Shown: piece by piece, positions 1 to 6,841 of the stretch
Position numbering within the stretch: the stretch's first letter is position 1
Layout of the letters: each line of letters begins with the position of its first letter
NCBI GenBank assembly: GCA_019746355.1
Contig: JAIESC010000083.1
Location: 1 to 9,587 of the forward strand
Reading direction: 5' to 3'
Source: Xanthobacteraceae bacterium
Lineage (GTDB): Bacteria; Pseudomonadota; Alphaproteobacteria; Rhizobiales; Xanthobacteraceae
DNA: 9,587 bases
Translations under genes and position numbers: made by a program
Notes under the pieces: generated by a model
Databases searched by the model: none
What the model was told of the DNA's origin: nothing
Seen by the model: only the letters and a program-made list of their open reading frames with translations

Positions 1-63
1 AAACTCGCCAGAAACTTCCTTGCCGGAGTTCAACTCGCCTCCGCTATGATCTTGCTCAACTGA
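1..63 (+). CDS. IS5-like transposase, C-terminal end only (cut by the left edge)
   Basis: The reading frame open from base 1 ends at TGA 61-63 and encodes KLARNFLAGVQLASAMILLN. This is the style of the extreme C-terminus of IS5-family (IS427/IS1031-like) DDE transposases, which typically end in a 'YDKLARNFLA...LA...I.L.' helix. The catalytic DDE domain lies outside the window, so activity cannot be judged. The gene converges on bioD: its stop and the bioD stop are only 9 bp apart. The match is from memory of the family and only 20 residues are visible. A chance open frame of this length is possible, but the composition and fit make that unlikely. Confidence 0.65.
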   Translation, partial: KLARNFLAGVQLASAMILLN

Positions 64-72
64 AGACAGGCC
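1..72. mobile_element. Right end of an IS5-family-like insertion sequence
   Basis: The transposase tail is followed by only 9 bp (64-72) before the bioD stop codon. Read on the minus strand from 72, the end is GGCCTGTCTTCA, which resembles the terminal inverted repeats of IS427/IS1031-type elements. The next four bases, 73-76, are CTAG, a YTAR tetramer of the kind IS5-family elements duplicate on insertion. The element therefore probably ends at 72 and inserted at the bioD stop. The other inverted repeat and the second target-site copy lie outside the window, so the boundary is an inference. Confidence 0.5.
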
Positions 73-741
73 CTAGCTTTCGAGGCGTTCCGCGAGCGGG
101 CGGAAGGTGGGAGCCGCCATGCGGCGCATTTCGACGATGGGAATTGCGCGCGCGAAGCGCTTGATCGTTTCGATTGTGCTCTCGATTGCAACCTGCGAGC
201 CGGGCGTTTCGTTCACGACAACGGCCTTGACGGTGAGGCCGCGCCGCGTCAGCACGTCGAGTGCCGTCAGCGTGTCGCTCAGGCTGCCGAGATAGCTGCC
301 GGTCACGAGCAGAAGCGGAATGTTCAGCACGACCATCCAGTCGAGCACCGTGTGCCGGTTGTCGAGCGGCACCATGATCCCGCCGATGCCTTCGATCAGC
401 AGCATGCCTTTGTTGCCGGCGATCGCAGCCTGCGAAAACGTCGCCAGGGCGTCGAAATCGATCGAGCGGCTTTCGCGCTGCGCCGCCATGTCGGGCGAAA
501 GCGGTGCGGCGTAACGCCAGGGCGAGATGCGGTCGATCTCGGCCGGCGTGACCGGGCGGCCGAGTGCCGCCAGCAGCACGCCGGCATCGCTGGCTTCGGC
601 CGATGCGGGATCGAAACCGGTGGCAACGGGCTTCAGCGCCTCCACCGGCCGTCCGGCCGCGCGCCAGTGCCGGATCAGCCCCGATGCGACGTAGGTCTTG
701 CCGATGTCGGTGCCGGTCGCGGTGATGAAGCACGCGCTCAT
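73..741 (-). CDS. bioD: Dethiobiotin synthetase
   Basis: ATP-dependent carboxylation and ring closure of 7,8-diaminopelargonate (DAPA) to dethiobiotin, the penultimate biotin step, in the cytoplasm. The 222-residue product is normal for BioD. It starts with the P-loop TGTDIGKT (residues 9-16), where the usual family form is GTDTxVGKT. The substrate lysine is in ALKPVATG (K37), an Mg-binding Asp in EASDAG (D52) and the acidic signature in IEGIGG (E117). The start ATG (741-739) overlaps the bioF stop as ATGA, which implies translational coupling and an operon bioF-bioD. No strong ribosome-binding site precedes it, as expected for coupling. The stop TAG sits in a CTAG tetramer directly against the IS end, yet the C-terminus (...FRPLAERLES) looks intact. 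Confidence 0.95.
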   Translation of the reverse strand: MSACFITATGTDIGKTYVASGLIRHWRAAGRPVEALKPVATGFDPASAEASDAGVLLAALGRPVTPAEIDRISPWRYAAPLSPDMAAQRESRSIDFDALATFSQAAIAGNKGMLLIEGIGGIMVPLDNRHTVLDWMVVLNIPLLLVTGSYLGSLSDTLTALDVLTRRGLTVKAVVVNETPGSQVAIESTIETIKRFARAIPIVEMRRMAAPTFRPLAERLES

Positions 742-1868
742 CGGTTGCCCAGCACGCGGGTGCGGACCACTTCGGCAAGGCGCGCAATCGCCTCGTCGGG
801 ATGGGCGGCGCTGAACGAGAAGCGCAGCCGCGCGGTGCCTTCCGGCACGGTCGGCGGACGGATCGCGACCGCAAGGAAGCCCTCGGCCTCCAGCAGCTTC
901 GAGGCGTCCAGCGCGGCCTGTGCCTCGCCGATCACCAGCGGCACGATCGAGCTTTGCGCCGGCGGCAGCCGGGTGGCTCCGGCAAAGGAGCGGGCCTTTT
1001 GAAGCGGCACCGCAAGACGCGCCGGCTCGCGCTCGATCAGGTCGAGCGCGGCGATCGCGGCCGCAACGACCGGCGGCGGCAGGCCGGTCGTGTAGATCAG
1101 CGTCCTGGCGCGGTTGCGAATGAGATCGATCACCGGCTGCGAGGCGCAGATGTAGCCGCCATAGGCCCCGATCGCCTTGGACAGCGTGCCGATCCGCAGC
1201 GGCGCGCCGGCGCGGGCGGCGTTTTCGAAATCGAGATCGTGCGCGTCATCGGCCATCAGCCAGGCGTCGGCGTCGTTGGCAAGCGCCGCGAGCTCGGCGA
1301 GCGGCGCGCGGTCGCCGTCCATCGAGAACACGCCTTCGGTGACGATCAGCGCGCGCGCATGCCGGCCGCGATGCGCGCCGAGCAGTTGCTTGACGTGGGC
1401 GACGTCGTTGTGACGGAAGGAAACGACCTCCGCCCGCGACAGCCGCGCGCCGGTCCAGAGGCTCGCATGCGCGAGCTCGTCGATCAGGATCAGATCGCCG
1501 CGCCCGGCGAGCACCGGCGCGATCCCGGCATTGGCGAGATAGCCCGAGCCGAACACGCAGGCTGCCTCGGTGCCCTTCATGCGGGCGAGGCGCTGCTCGA
1601 GCTCGGCGTAGAGCGGGTGGTCGCCGGTCACGAGCCGCGAGGCGCCGGCACCGACGCCGTGCCGCTCGATGGCGGCGACGGCCGCGGCCTTCAGCGCCGG
1701 ATGCTGGCTCAGCCCCAGGTAGTCGTTGCAGGAGAACGACAGCAGCTTGCGGCCGTTGCGCTCGACCCACAGGCCTTCGCTGCGGCCGGTGGAGACGAGG
1801 CTGCGGCGCAGATGCGACTGCTGCAGCGTGTCGAGCTTGCGGCGCGCGAATTCGTCGAGGGAGGACAT
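738..1868 (-). CDS. bioF: 8-amino-7-oxononanoate synthase (KAPA synthase)
   Basis: PLP-dependent condensation of pimeloyl-ACP or pimeloyl-CoA with L-alanine to KAPA, the first step of biotin ring assembly; cytoplasmic homodimer. The 376-residue protein shows family landmarks in order: NDYLGL (48-53), ASRLVTG (76-82), FGSGYLANAG (106-115), FRHND (151-155), EGVFSMDGD (178-186), ADDAH (206-210) and the Schiff-base lysine in GTLSKA (K231). Oddity: after DDAH the usual glycine-rich stretch (HGxGxxGxxGRG) is replaced by a shorter HDLDFENAARAG, so part of this loop seems lost or rewritten while the flanks are intact. The start ATG has no evident ribosome-binding site and lies 9 nt from a TATTAT box, suggesting a leaderless message. 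It is divergent from bioA and overlaps bioD by four bases. KBL or another alpha-oxoamine synthase is the only alternative, and the context argues for BioF. Confidence 0.93.
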   Translation of the reverse strand: MSSLDEFARRKLDTLQQSHLRRSLVSTGRSEGLWVERNGRKLLSFSCNDYLGLSQHPALKAAAVAAIERHGVGAGASRLVTGDHPLYAELEQRLARMKGTEAACVFGSGYLANAGIAPVLAGRGDLILIDELAHASLWTGARLSRAEVVSFRHNDVAHVKQLLGAHRGRHARALIVTEGVFSMDGDRAPLAELAALANDADAWLMADDAHDLDFENAARAGAPLRIGTLSKAIGAYGGYICASQPVIDLIRNRARTLIYTTGLPPPVVAAAIAALDLIEREPARLAVPLQKARSFAGATRLPPAQSSIVPLVIGEAQAALDASKLLEAEGFLAVAIRPPTVPEGTARLRFSFSAAHPDEAIARLAEVVRTRVLGNR

Positions 1869-1891
1869 GTTTGCCGTATAATAGACGCGCG
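1869..1891. promoter_or_regulatory. 23-bp bioF-bioA divergent promoter with overlapping -10 boxes
   Basis: The whole gap between the two ATGs is 23 bp. It contains a perfect TATAAT (1877-1882) pointing to bioA and, on the other strand, TATTAT (1883-1878) pointing to bioF, so the two -10 boxes share five base pairs. Expected transcription starts fall within a few bases of each ATG, implying near-leaderless mRNAs and mutually exclusive initiation. The -35 regions would lie inside the opposite gene; at 17 bp spacing I see GTCGAG (1854-1859) for bioA and GTGTTT for bioF, both poor. No BioR box (TTATMKATAA) or BirA-type operator is visible here. A perfect TATAAT is notable in DNA this GC-rich, but start sites are unproven. 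Confidence 0.5.
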
Positions 1892-3169
1892 ATGGATTGG
1901 AAACACTGGTACGAGGCAGGCCTCGATCATATCTGGCTGCCTTATGCGCAAATGAAGACCATGCGGCCGCCGCTTGCGGTGGCGCGCACGCAAGGCTGCC
2001 GGATCGCTTTGGCCGATGGCCGGGAGCTGATCGACGGCATCGCCTCGTGGTGGACCGCCTGCCATGGCTACAACCACCCGCACATCAGGCAGGCGGTCGA
2101 CCGGCAGCTTGCCGCCATGCCGCATGTGATGTTCGGCGGGCTGGTGCACCAGCAGGCCATGACGCTGGCGCAGCGGCTCGCGGCGCTGCTGCCGGGCGAC
2201 CTCGACCGGGTGTTTTTCTCGGAAAGCGGCTCGGTCGCGGTCGAGATCGCGATGAAGATGGCGCTGCAGTACTGGATCAACCGCGGCGAGCGCGGCCGGA
2301 CCAGGTTCATCGCCTTCAAGGGCGGCTACCACGGCGACACCACCGGGGCGATGGCGGTCACCGATCCGGACGGCGGCATGCACGACATCTTCCGCGGGCT
2401 GCTGCCGGAGCACGTCATCGCCGACCTGCCGACGGACGCCGCAAGCGCGGATGCGCTCGAGCTGGTGCTGGCCCGGCACGCCGAAAGCATCGCCGGGCTG
2501 ATCGTCGAGCCGCTGGTGCAGGGGGCGGGCGGCATGCGCTTCCATGACGCGGCGACGCTGAAGCGCCTGCGCGAGATCGCCGACCGGTGCGGCGCGCTGC
2601 TGGTCTTCGACGAGATCTTCACCGGCTTCGGCCGCACCGGGACGATGTTCGCTTGCGAGCAGGCCGAGGTCCTGCCCGACATCATCACGCTGTCGAAGGC
2701 GCTCTCCGGCGGCACGCTGCCGCTCGCCGCGACCGTCGCGCGCAGGCACGTGTTCGAGGCGTTCTGGTCGGACGATCCGGCGAAGGCGCTGATGCATGGC
2801 CCGACCTACATGGGCAACGCGCTCGCCTGCGCCGCCGCCAACGCATCGCTCGATCTGTTCGAGCGCGAGCCGCGCCTGCGGCAGGTCGCAGCGATCGGCA
2901 GCCAGATGGCGCAGGAGCTGGCCGCCTGCCGCGGCCTGCCGGGGGTCAGGGACGTGCGGGTCATGGGCGCGACCGGCGTGGTCGAGATGGAGCGGATCGG
3001 CGACCTTGCGGCGCTGCGCGCCCGCTTCGTCGAGGAGGGCGTGTTTGTCCGGCCGTTCGGCCGTATCATCTACCTGACGCCGCCGTTCACGATCGAGGCG
3101 CACGAGCTGTCGCGGCTGACCGCGGCGATCGTGAAGCTCGTACGGCAAGGAGCAGGGCAGGAGACCTGA
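1892..3169 (+). CDS. bioA: Adenosylmethionine-8-amino-7-oxononanoate aminotransferase (DAPA synthase)
   Basis: PLP class III aminotransferase that moves the amino group of S-adenosylmethionine onto KAPA to make DAPA, between BioF and BioD in the pathway. From ATG 1892 it is 425 residues, usual for BioA. Landmarks: HIWLPYAQM (13-21), the substrate-site ASWWTACHGYNHP (51-63, W53/W54), GGYHGDT with the PLP-stacking Tyr (Y146), VFDEIFTGFGRTG (238-250, PLP-contacting D240), Schiff-base lysine in TLSKALSGG (K269) and HGPTYMGNALA (302-312). An in-frame TTG at 1871 would add seven residues and has an AGGGAGGA (1858-1865) at good spacing. I prefer ATG 1892 because the TATAAT at 1877-1882 sits just ahead of it. 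It is followed after one base by the substrate-binding protein gene, so the two should be cotranscribed. Confidence 0.95.
   Translation: MDWKHWYEAGLDHIWLPYAQMKTMRPPLAVARTQGCRIALADGRELIDGIASWWTACHGYNHPHIRQAVDRQLAAMPHVMFGGLVHQQAMTLAQRLAALLPGDLDRVFFSESGSVAVEIAMKMALQYWINRGERGRTRFIAFKGGYHGDTTGAMAVTDPDGGMHDIFRGLLPEHVIADLPTDAASADALELVLARHAESIAGLIVEPLVQGAGGMRFHDAATLKRLREIADRCGALLVFDEIFTGFGRTGTMFACEQAEVLPDIITLSKALSGGTLPLAATVARRHVFEAFWSDDPAKALMHGPTYMGNALACAAANASLDLFEREPRLRQVAAIGSQMAQELAACRGLPGVRDVRVMGATGVVEMERIGDLAALRARFVEEGVFVRPFGRIIYLTPPFTIEAHELSRLTAAIVKLVRQGAGQET
3159..3164 (+). promoter_or_regulatory. Ribosome-binding site of the TctC/Bug gene
   Basis: AGGAGA lies six bases before ATG 3171, inside the last codons of bioA. 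It fixes the start of the downstream gene and shows that gene can be translated independently within the shared message. Confidence 0.7.
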
Positions 3170-3170
3170 C

Positions 3171-4136
3171 ATGGACGCACACAAAGCGCGCGCCTTCCTG
3201 GCCGCCGCGGCACTGCTGATTTCGGCAGGCGTCACGCAGGCGCAAGACTTCCCCACCCGTCCGGTGACGCTGATCGTGCCGTTTGCCGCGGGTGGCACGA
3301 CCGATATCGGTCTGCGCGCGCTCGCGGCCGCAACCGAAAAGCATCTCGGCCAGCGCATCCTGATCGAGAACCGCACCGGTGCCGGCGGCGTGATCGGGCC
3401 GCTGCAGATGGCAGCCAATGCCGCGCCGGACGGCTACACCATTTCGCAGATCCCGATCACGGTGTTCCGCTATCCGTTCACCGCCAGGACCCCGTTCAAC
3501 CCGATCACTGATCTGAGCTACATCATCAGCCTCTCGGGATACACGTTCGGCATTGTGGTGAAGCCCGATGCGCCGTGGAAAACATTTCAGGACCTGCTGG
3601 CCGACGCCAGGACCAATCCCGGCAAGATCAGCTACGGCAGTCCGGGTGCGGGCACGACGCTGCACCTGACGATGGAGCAGATCGCAAAGCAGCAGGGCAT
3701 CAAATGGACCCATGTACCGTTCCGCGGCACCTCGGACTCCACCAATGCGCTGATGGGCGGGCACGTCAGCGTCGTGGCTGATGCGAGCGGCTGGGCGCCA
3801 TTGGTCAACAGCGGCAAGCTGCGCCTGCTGGTGATCTGGAGCGACAAGCGGAGCAAAAGCTGGCCGGACGCGCCGACCCTGAAGGAGGCGGGCGTGGCGA
3901 TGGTGTCGAACTCGCCGTTCGGCCTCGCGGGCCCGAAGGGCATGGACGCCAGGGTCGTGAAAGCGCTCCACGACGCGTTCAAGAAGGGGATGGACGAGCC
4001 CGCCTACGTCGAGGTGATGACCAGGATCGACCAGGAGCCGTTCTATCTGAACACCGAGGACTACCGCGCGTTCGCGGCGCGGACCTCGACCGAGCAGAAG
4101 CAACTGATGGAGGAGCTTGGGCTGGCGCAGCAGTGA
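3171..4136 (+). CDS. Tripartite tricarboxylate transporter (TctC/Bug family) substrate-binding protein
   Basis: Periplasmic receptor of the Bug family, which binds small carboxylates (citrate, adipate, aromatic acids, amino acids) for TctAB-type permeases or for signalling. The 321-residue product has a Sec signal peptide (residues 1-24, cut expected after TQA) and then the family pattern: FPTRPVTLIVPFAAGGTTDI (27-46), GAGGVIG, a PDGYTI motif, YGSPGAGTTLHL with the ligand-loop residues, HVPFRGTSDS and a C-terminal EAGV/GLAGPKGM region. No permease genes (tctA, tctB) are nearby; orphan receptors are common in this family. It starts one base after bioA with a good ribosome-binding site, so it is in the bioA operon. 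The ligand is unknown; a link to pimelate or another biotin precursor is only a guess from position. It converges on rimO with a 6-bp gap and no visible terminator. Confidence 0.9.
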   Translation: MDAHKARAFLAAAALLISAGVTQAQDFPTRPVTLIVPFAAGGTTDIGLRALAAATEKHLGQRILIENRTGAGGVIGPLQMAANAAPDGYTISQIPITVFRYPFTARTPFNPITDLSYIISLSGYTFGIVVKPDAPWKTFQDLLADARTNPGKISYGSPGAGTTLHLTMEQIAKQQGIKWTHVPFRGTSDSTNALMGGHVSVVADASGWAPLVNSGKLRLLVIWSDKRSKSWPDAPTLKEAGVAMVSNSPFGLAGPKGMDARVVKALHDAFKKGMDEPAYVEVMTRIDQEPFYLNTEDYRAFAARTSTEQKQLMEELGLAQQ

Positions 4137-4142
4137 GACGCG

Positions 4143-5498
4143 TCAGAAACCCGTCACCGTGCCGTGCAGGTCATATTCGTCGGCGCGCTCGATCTTGACG
4201 GTCGCGATCTCGCCGACGCGCAGCGGCCGCCGGCTGGCGACATAAACCGATCCGTCGATCTCCGGCGCATCGCCCTTGGTCCGGCCCTTGGCGACGGTTG
4301 GCCCGACCTCGTCGATGATCACCTGCTGGCGGGTGCCGACCTTGCGCTTGAGCCGCTTCTTCGAGATCGCCTGCTGGCGCTGCATGAATCTGTGCCAGCG
4401 CTCCTCGGTGACCTCCTTGGGCACGGCTTCGGCGAGATCGTTGGCGGTTGCGCCTTCGACCGGCTCGTAGCGGAAGCAGCCGACGCGATCGAGGGCGGCC
4501 TCGTCGAGCCAGTCCAGCAGCGTCTCGAAGTCCTCGTCGGTCTCGCCCGGAAAGCCGACGATGAAGGTCGAGCGCAGCGTCAGGTCGGGGCAGATTTCGC
4601 GCCAGCGCGCGATGCGGTCGAGCGTCTTGGCCTGCGCCGCCGGCCGCTTCATGCGCTTGAGCACGCCGGGGGCGGCGTGCTGGAACGGGATATCGAGATA
4701 GGGCAGCACACCGCCGTTTTTTTGCCCATCGGCCATCAGCGGGATGACGTCGTCGACGTGCGGGTAGGGATAGACGTAGTGCAGCCGCACCCAGGCGCCA
4801 AGCGTTCCGAGTTCTCGTGACAAGTCGAGGAACTTGGCCCGCACCTCGCGGTCTTTCCATTTGCTCGCGGCATACTTGATGTCGACGCCGTAGGCCGAGG
4901 TGTCCTGCGAGATGACCAGCAGCTCCTTCACGCCGGCCGCGACCAGCCGCTCGGCCTCGCGCAGCACGTCGGCGGCTGGGCGCGAGACGAGATCGCCGCG
5001 GAGCTTCGGGATGATGCAGAAGGTGCAGCGGTTGTTGCAGCCCTCGGAAATCTTCAGATAGGCGTAGTGCCGCGGCGTGAGCTTGATGCCTTCCGGCGGC
5101 ACGAGATCGACGAACGGATCGTGCTTCGGCGGTGCCGCCTTGTGCACGGCCGCGACCACGCTCTCGTATTGCTGCGGGCCGGTGACCGCGAGCACGTTCG
5201 GGAATTTGTCGGTGATCTTCTCCGGCTCCGCGCCCATGCAGCCGGTGACGATGACCTTGCCGTTCTCGGCCAGCGCCTGGCCGATGGCGTCGAGCGATTC
5301 CGCCTGAGCGCTGTCGAGGAAGCCGCAGGTGTTGACGACGACGAGGTCGGCGCCCTTGTGCTCGCGCGTGAGCTCATACCCCTCGGCGCGCAGCCGGGTG
5401 ATGATGCGCTCGCTGTCGACCAGCGCCTTGGGGCAGCCGAGGGAGACGAAGCTGACCTGCGGGGCAGCCTGCTTTTTTGCGGTTTTCGATGTCGGCAC
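4143..5498 (-). CDS. rimO: Ribosomal protein uS12 (aspartate) methylthiotransferase
   Basis: Radical-SAM enzyme that adds a methylthio group to a conserved aspartate of ribosomal protein S12. The 451-residue product has the N-terminal MTTase domain with three Fe-S cysteines (SLGC C22, NTCGF C58, TGCMG C87), the radical-SAM motif CNNRCTFC (C154, C158, C161), the PFQHA and FIVGFPGET regions of the SAM barrel, and a C-terminal TRAM domain (about 385-451). [16 protein letters not shown] and the SLGCPK opening separate RimO from the tRNA enzyme MiaB. Translation starts at GTG (5498-5496); no in-frame ATG exists before the first conserved motif and no strong ribosome-binding site is visible. The N-terminus carries a short lysine-rich lead (KTAKKQ). 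It stands between convergent and tandem neighbours as a probable single-gene unit. Confidence 0.96.
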   Translation of the reverse strand: MPTSKTAKKQAAPQVSFVSLGCPKALVDSERIITRLRAEGYELTREHKGADLVVVNTCGFLDSAQAESLDAIGQALAENGKVIVTGCMGAEPEKITDKFPNVLAVTGPQQYESVVAAVHKAAPPKHDPFVDLVPPEGIKLTPRHYAYLKISEGCNNRCTFCIIPKLRGDLVSRPAADVLREAERLVAAGVKELLVISQDTSAYGVDIKYAASKWKDREVRAKFLDLSRELGTLGAWVRLHYVYPYPHVDDVIPLMADGQKNGGVLPYLDIPFQHAAPGVLKRMKRPAAQAKTLDRIARWREICPDLTLRSTFIVGFPGETDEDFETLLDWLDEAALDRVGCFRYEPVEGATANDLAEAVPKEVTEERWHRFMQRQQAISKKRLKRKVGTRQQVIIDEVGPTVAKGRTKGDAPEIDGSVYVASRRPLRVGEIATVKIERADEYDLHGTVTGF

Positions 5499-5507
5499 GG
5501 CCGATCA

Positions 5508-5536
5508 GCTATAGGCGAATGGGCGCGAGATCAAGG
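5508..5536 (-). promoter_or_regulatory. Candidate rimO promoter
   Basis: On the minus strand the gap ahead of rimO contains CCTTGA (5536-5531), 17 bases and TATAGC (5513-5508), about 10 bases before the GTG start. An alternative -35, TTGATC (5534-5529), has 15-base spacing. Both boxes are imperfect, and the short distance to the start would give almost no leader. This is a weak pattern match only. Confidence 0.25.
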
Positions 5537-5558
5537 CGTTACGGGCAAATCGCGCCGT

Positions 5559-6686
5559 TCAGGCGTATTCGGGCAGCGGATCGCTCCAGGCGTCATAGCC
5601 GTAGACCCAGTCCGGGTTGGTCGGCTGTCGCATGAACGTGTTTTGCTGCGAGGTGCCCTGGATGCGCGCGGTGCGCTCGCGCCGCGCCATGGCGAAGCGC
5701 TGGAAGGCCGCCGGGATGTCGTGCGGCTCCGCCTCGAGGCAGCGGCTGAGCACGACGGCGTCCTCCATCGCGGTCGCCGCGCCCTGCGCCATGTACTGCG
5801 TCATCGGATGGGCGGCGTCGCCGAGCAGCACCATCGGCCCTTTGCCCCAGCCGGGCAGGGGATCGCGGTCGACGATCGCCCATTTGTGCACGCGCGGGCA
5901 GGCGTGCACCACGCGCTGCACCTGCTCGTGGAAGCCCGCGAAGTGGCTGCGAAGCTGATCGAGGTCGCCGGTTGCGGACCAGGATTCCACCGTGAACTCC
6001 GGCTCCGGCACGCTGGTGACGAAGTAGACCTCATCGCGGTTTGCGGTGATGTAATAGATCACGATGTGGCGGTCCGCTCCCCACCACTTGCAGCACTGGT
6101 CGATGGCGTAGCCGTTCAGCAGCGCAGCGGGAAACGTCGTGCGATAGGCGACGCGGCCGGTGTGGTTCACCTTTTCCGGGCCGAGCCACAATTCGCGTAC
6201 GCGCGAATGGATGCCGTCGGCGGCGACCACGGCGTCGGCCTCCGCCTTGCTGCCGTCGGCAAAACGCAGCGTTACGCCGCGGCCGCCCCAGTCGAGATCG
6301 ACGAGCTTCTTGTCGAGCTCGATCTGGCCGGCGGGCACGCGGGAGACCAGCGCTTCATGCAGGTCGCCGCGATGCATCAGCAGGTATGGCGCGCCGTATT
6401 TGGTCTCGGCCTCGCCGCCGAGCGGCAGCTCGTTGGTGAGCGCCCCACTGTCCCAGTCCCGGTTGGTCCAGGTGCGGGGCTGGAACGCGGTCATCCGGAT
6501 GCGCGGCTCGAGCCCGATGCCGCGCAGGACGCGCATCGCGTTCGGGCTCATCTGGATACCCGCACCGAGTCGCTCGAAGCCCTTGGCCTGCTCGTAGATG
6601 CGCGCCGCGATGCCGCGCGGGTGGAGCGCCGCAGCGAGCGTGAGCCCGCCCATGCCGGCGCCAATGATCGCAAGTTTGGGAGCCAT
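5559..6686 (-). CDS. FAD-dependent monooxygenase, NicC-like (6-hydroxynicotinate 3-monooxygenase family)
   Basis: Group A flavoprotein aromatic hydroxylase. The 375-residue protein has the FAD dinucleotide fold GAGMGGLTLA (9-18), ribose-binding E32, the LHEALVSRV segment, the DG motif ADGIHSRVRELW (156-167) and the second FAD motif LLGDAAHPM (287-295). Compared from memory with Pseudomonas putida NicC, which oxidatively decarboxylates 6-hydroxynicotinate to 2,5-dihydroxypyridine, it shares CCKWWGADRHIVIYY (198-212), VYFVTSVP and the C-terminal NPDWVYGYDAW. The NicC active-site Cys202, His211 and Tyr215 correspond to C198, H207 and Y211 here. NicC His47, however, corresponds to Gln45 (GAGIQMSPN). 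No other nicotinate-pathway gene is in view, so the true substrate could be another hydroxylated aromatic acid (salicylate hydroxylase-like). It is tandem with rimO but 60 bp apart. Confidence 0.85.
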   Translation of the reverse strand: MAPKLAIIGAGMGGLTLAAALHPRGIAARIYEQAKGFERLGAGIQMSPNAMRVLRGIGLEPRIRMTAFQPRTWTNRDWDSGALTNELPLGGEAETKYGAPYLLMHRGDLHEALVSRVPAGQIELDKKLVDLDWGGRGVTLRFADGSKAEADAVVAADGIHSRVRELWLGPEKVNHTGRVAYRTTFPAALLNGYAIDQCCKWWGADRHIVIYYITANRDEVYFVTSVPEPEFTVESWSATGDLDQLRSHFAGFHEQVQRVVHACPRVHKWAIVDRDPLPGWGKGPMVLLGDAAHPMTQYMAQGAATAMEDAVVLSRCLEAEPHDIPAAFQRFAMARRERTARIQGTSQQNTFMRQPTNPDWVYGYDAWSDPLPEYA

Positions 6687-6790
6687 CGGCCGGTGGGGTC
6701 TCCGGTGTCAAATCGATGGGCCGAGTGTGGCCCGGTATTCCGCCGATGGCCAGCAGCCGCCCTATGGGGCTGTCGCGGAATGGCTGCCCT

Positions 6791-6816
6791 GGAACCAACG
6801 CCCGGCCTGCCGCGTT
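6791..6816 (+). promoter_or_regulatory. EcfG-type general stress promoter (GGAAC-N17-CGTT)
   Basis: GGAAC (6791-6795) and CGTT (6813-6816) are separated by 17 bases. This matches the promoter consensus of the alphaproteobacterial general stress sigma factor EcfG (GGAAC, 16-17 bases, CGTT). A transcript starting about 6-8 bases downstream would have a roughly 20-base leader ahead of ATG 6842. Orientation, distance and intergenic position all fit. It predicts induction of the small gene by PhyR-EcfG-dependent stresses. No experiment supports it in this window. Confidence 0.7.
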
Positions 6817-6841
6817 AAGGGAGGTCCGGACGGGGAATTCC

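Noticed and set aside
1867..1881. Five-codon leader-peptide frame (ATG 1867 to TAA) ahead of bioA
   Set aside because: The ATG merely overlaps the complement of the bioF start, and the apparent ribosome-binding site is the complement of bioF Ser-Ser-Leu codons. The TATAAT lies inside the frame.
1869..1891. BioR operator (TTATMKATAA) in the bio divergent gap
   Set aside because: The AT-rich core reads CTATTATACG on one strand and does not match the palindrome's second half or its spacing.
1709..3418. Long minus-strand open frame (569 codons) opposite bioA
   Set aside because: It lies antisense to a gene with all catalytic motifs. Its product is Arg/Ala/Gly-rich low-complexity sequence with no recognisable domain, as expected of a shadow frame in GC-rich DNA.
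4137..4146. GACGCGTC palindrome between the TctC/Bug gene and rimO as a bidirectional terminator
   Set aside because: The stem is only four base pairs with no loop and no T run on either strand.
6707..6712. TTGACA on the minus strand upstream of the NicC-like gene
   Set aside because: A -10 box at proper spacing would fall on the start codon itself, and nothing TATAAT-like is there.
5067..6818. Plus-strand open frame (583 codons) opposite rimO and the monooxygenase
   Set aside because: It spans two real genes and the gap between them on the opposite strand. The composition is arginine-rich shadow sequence.
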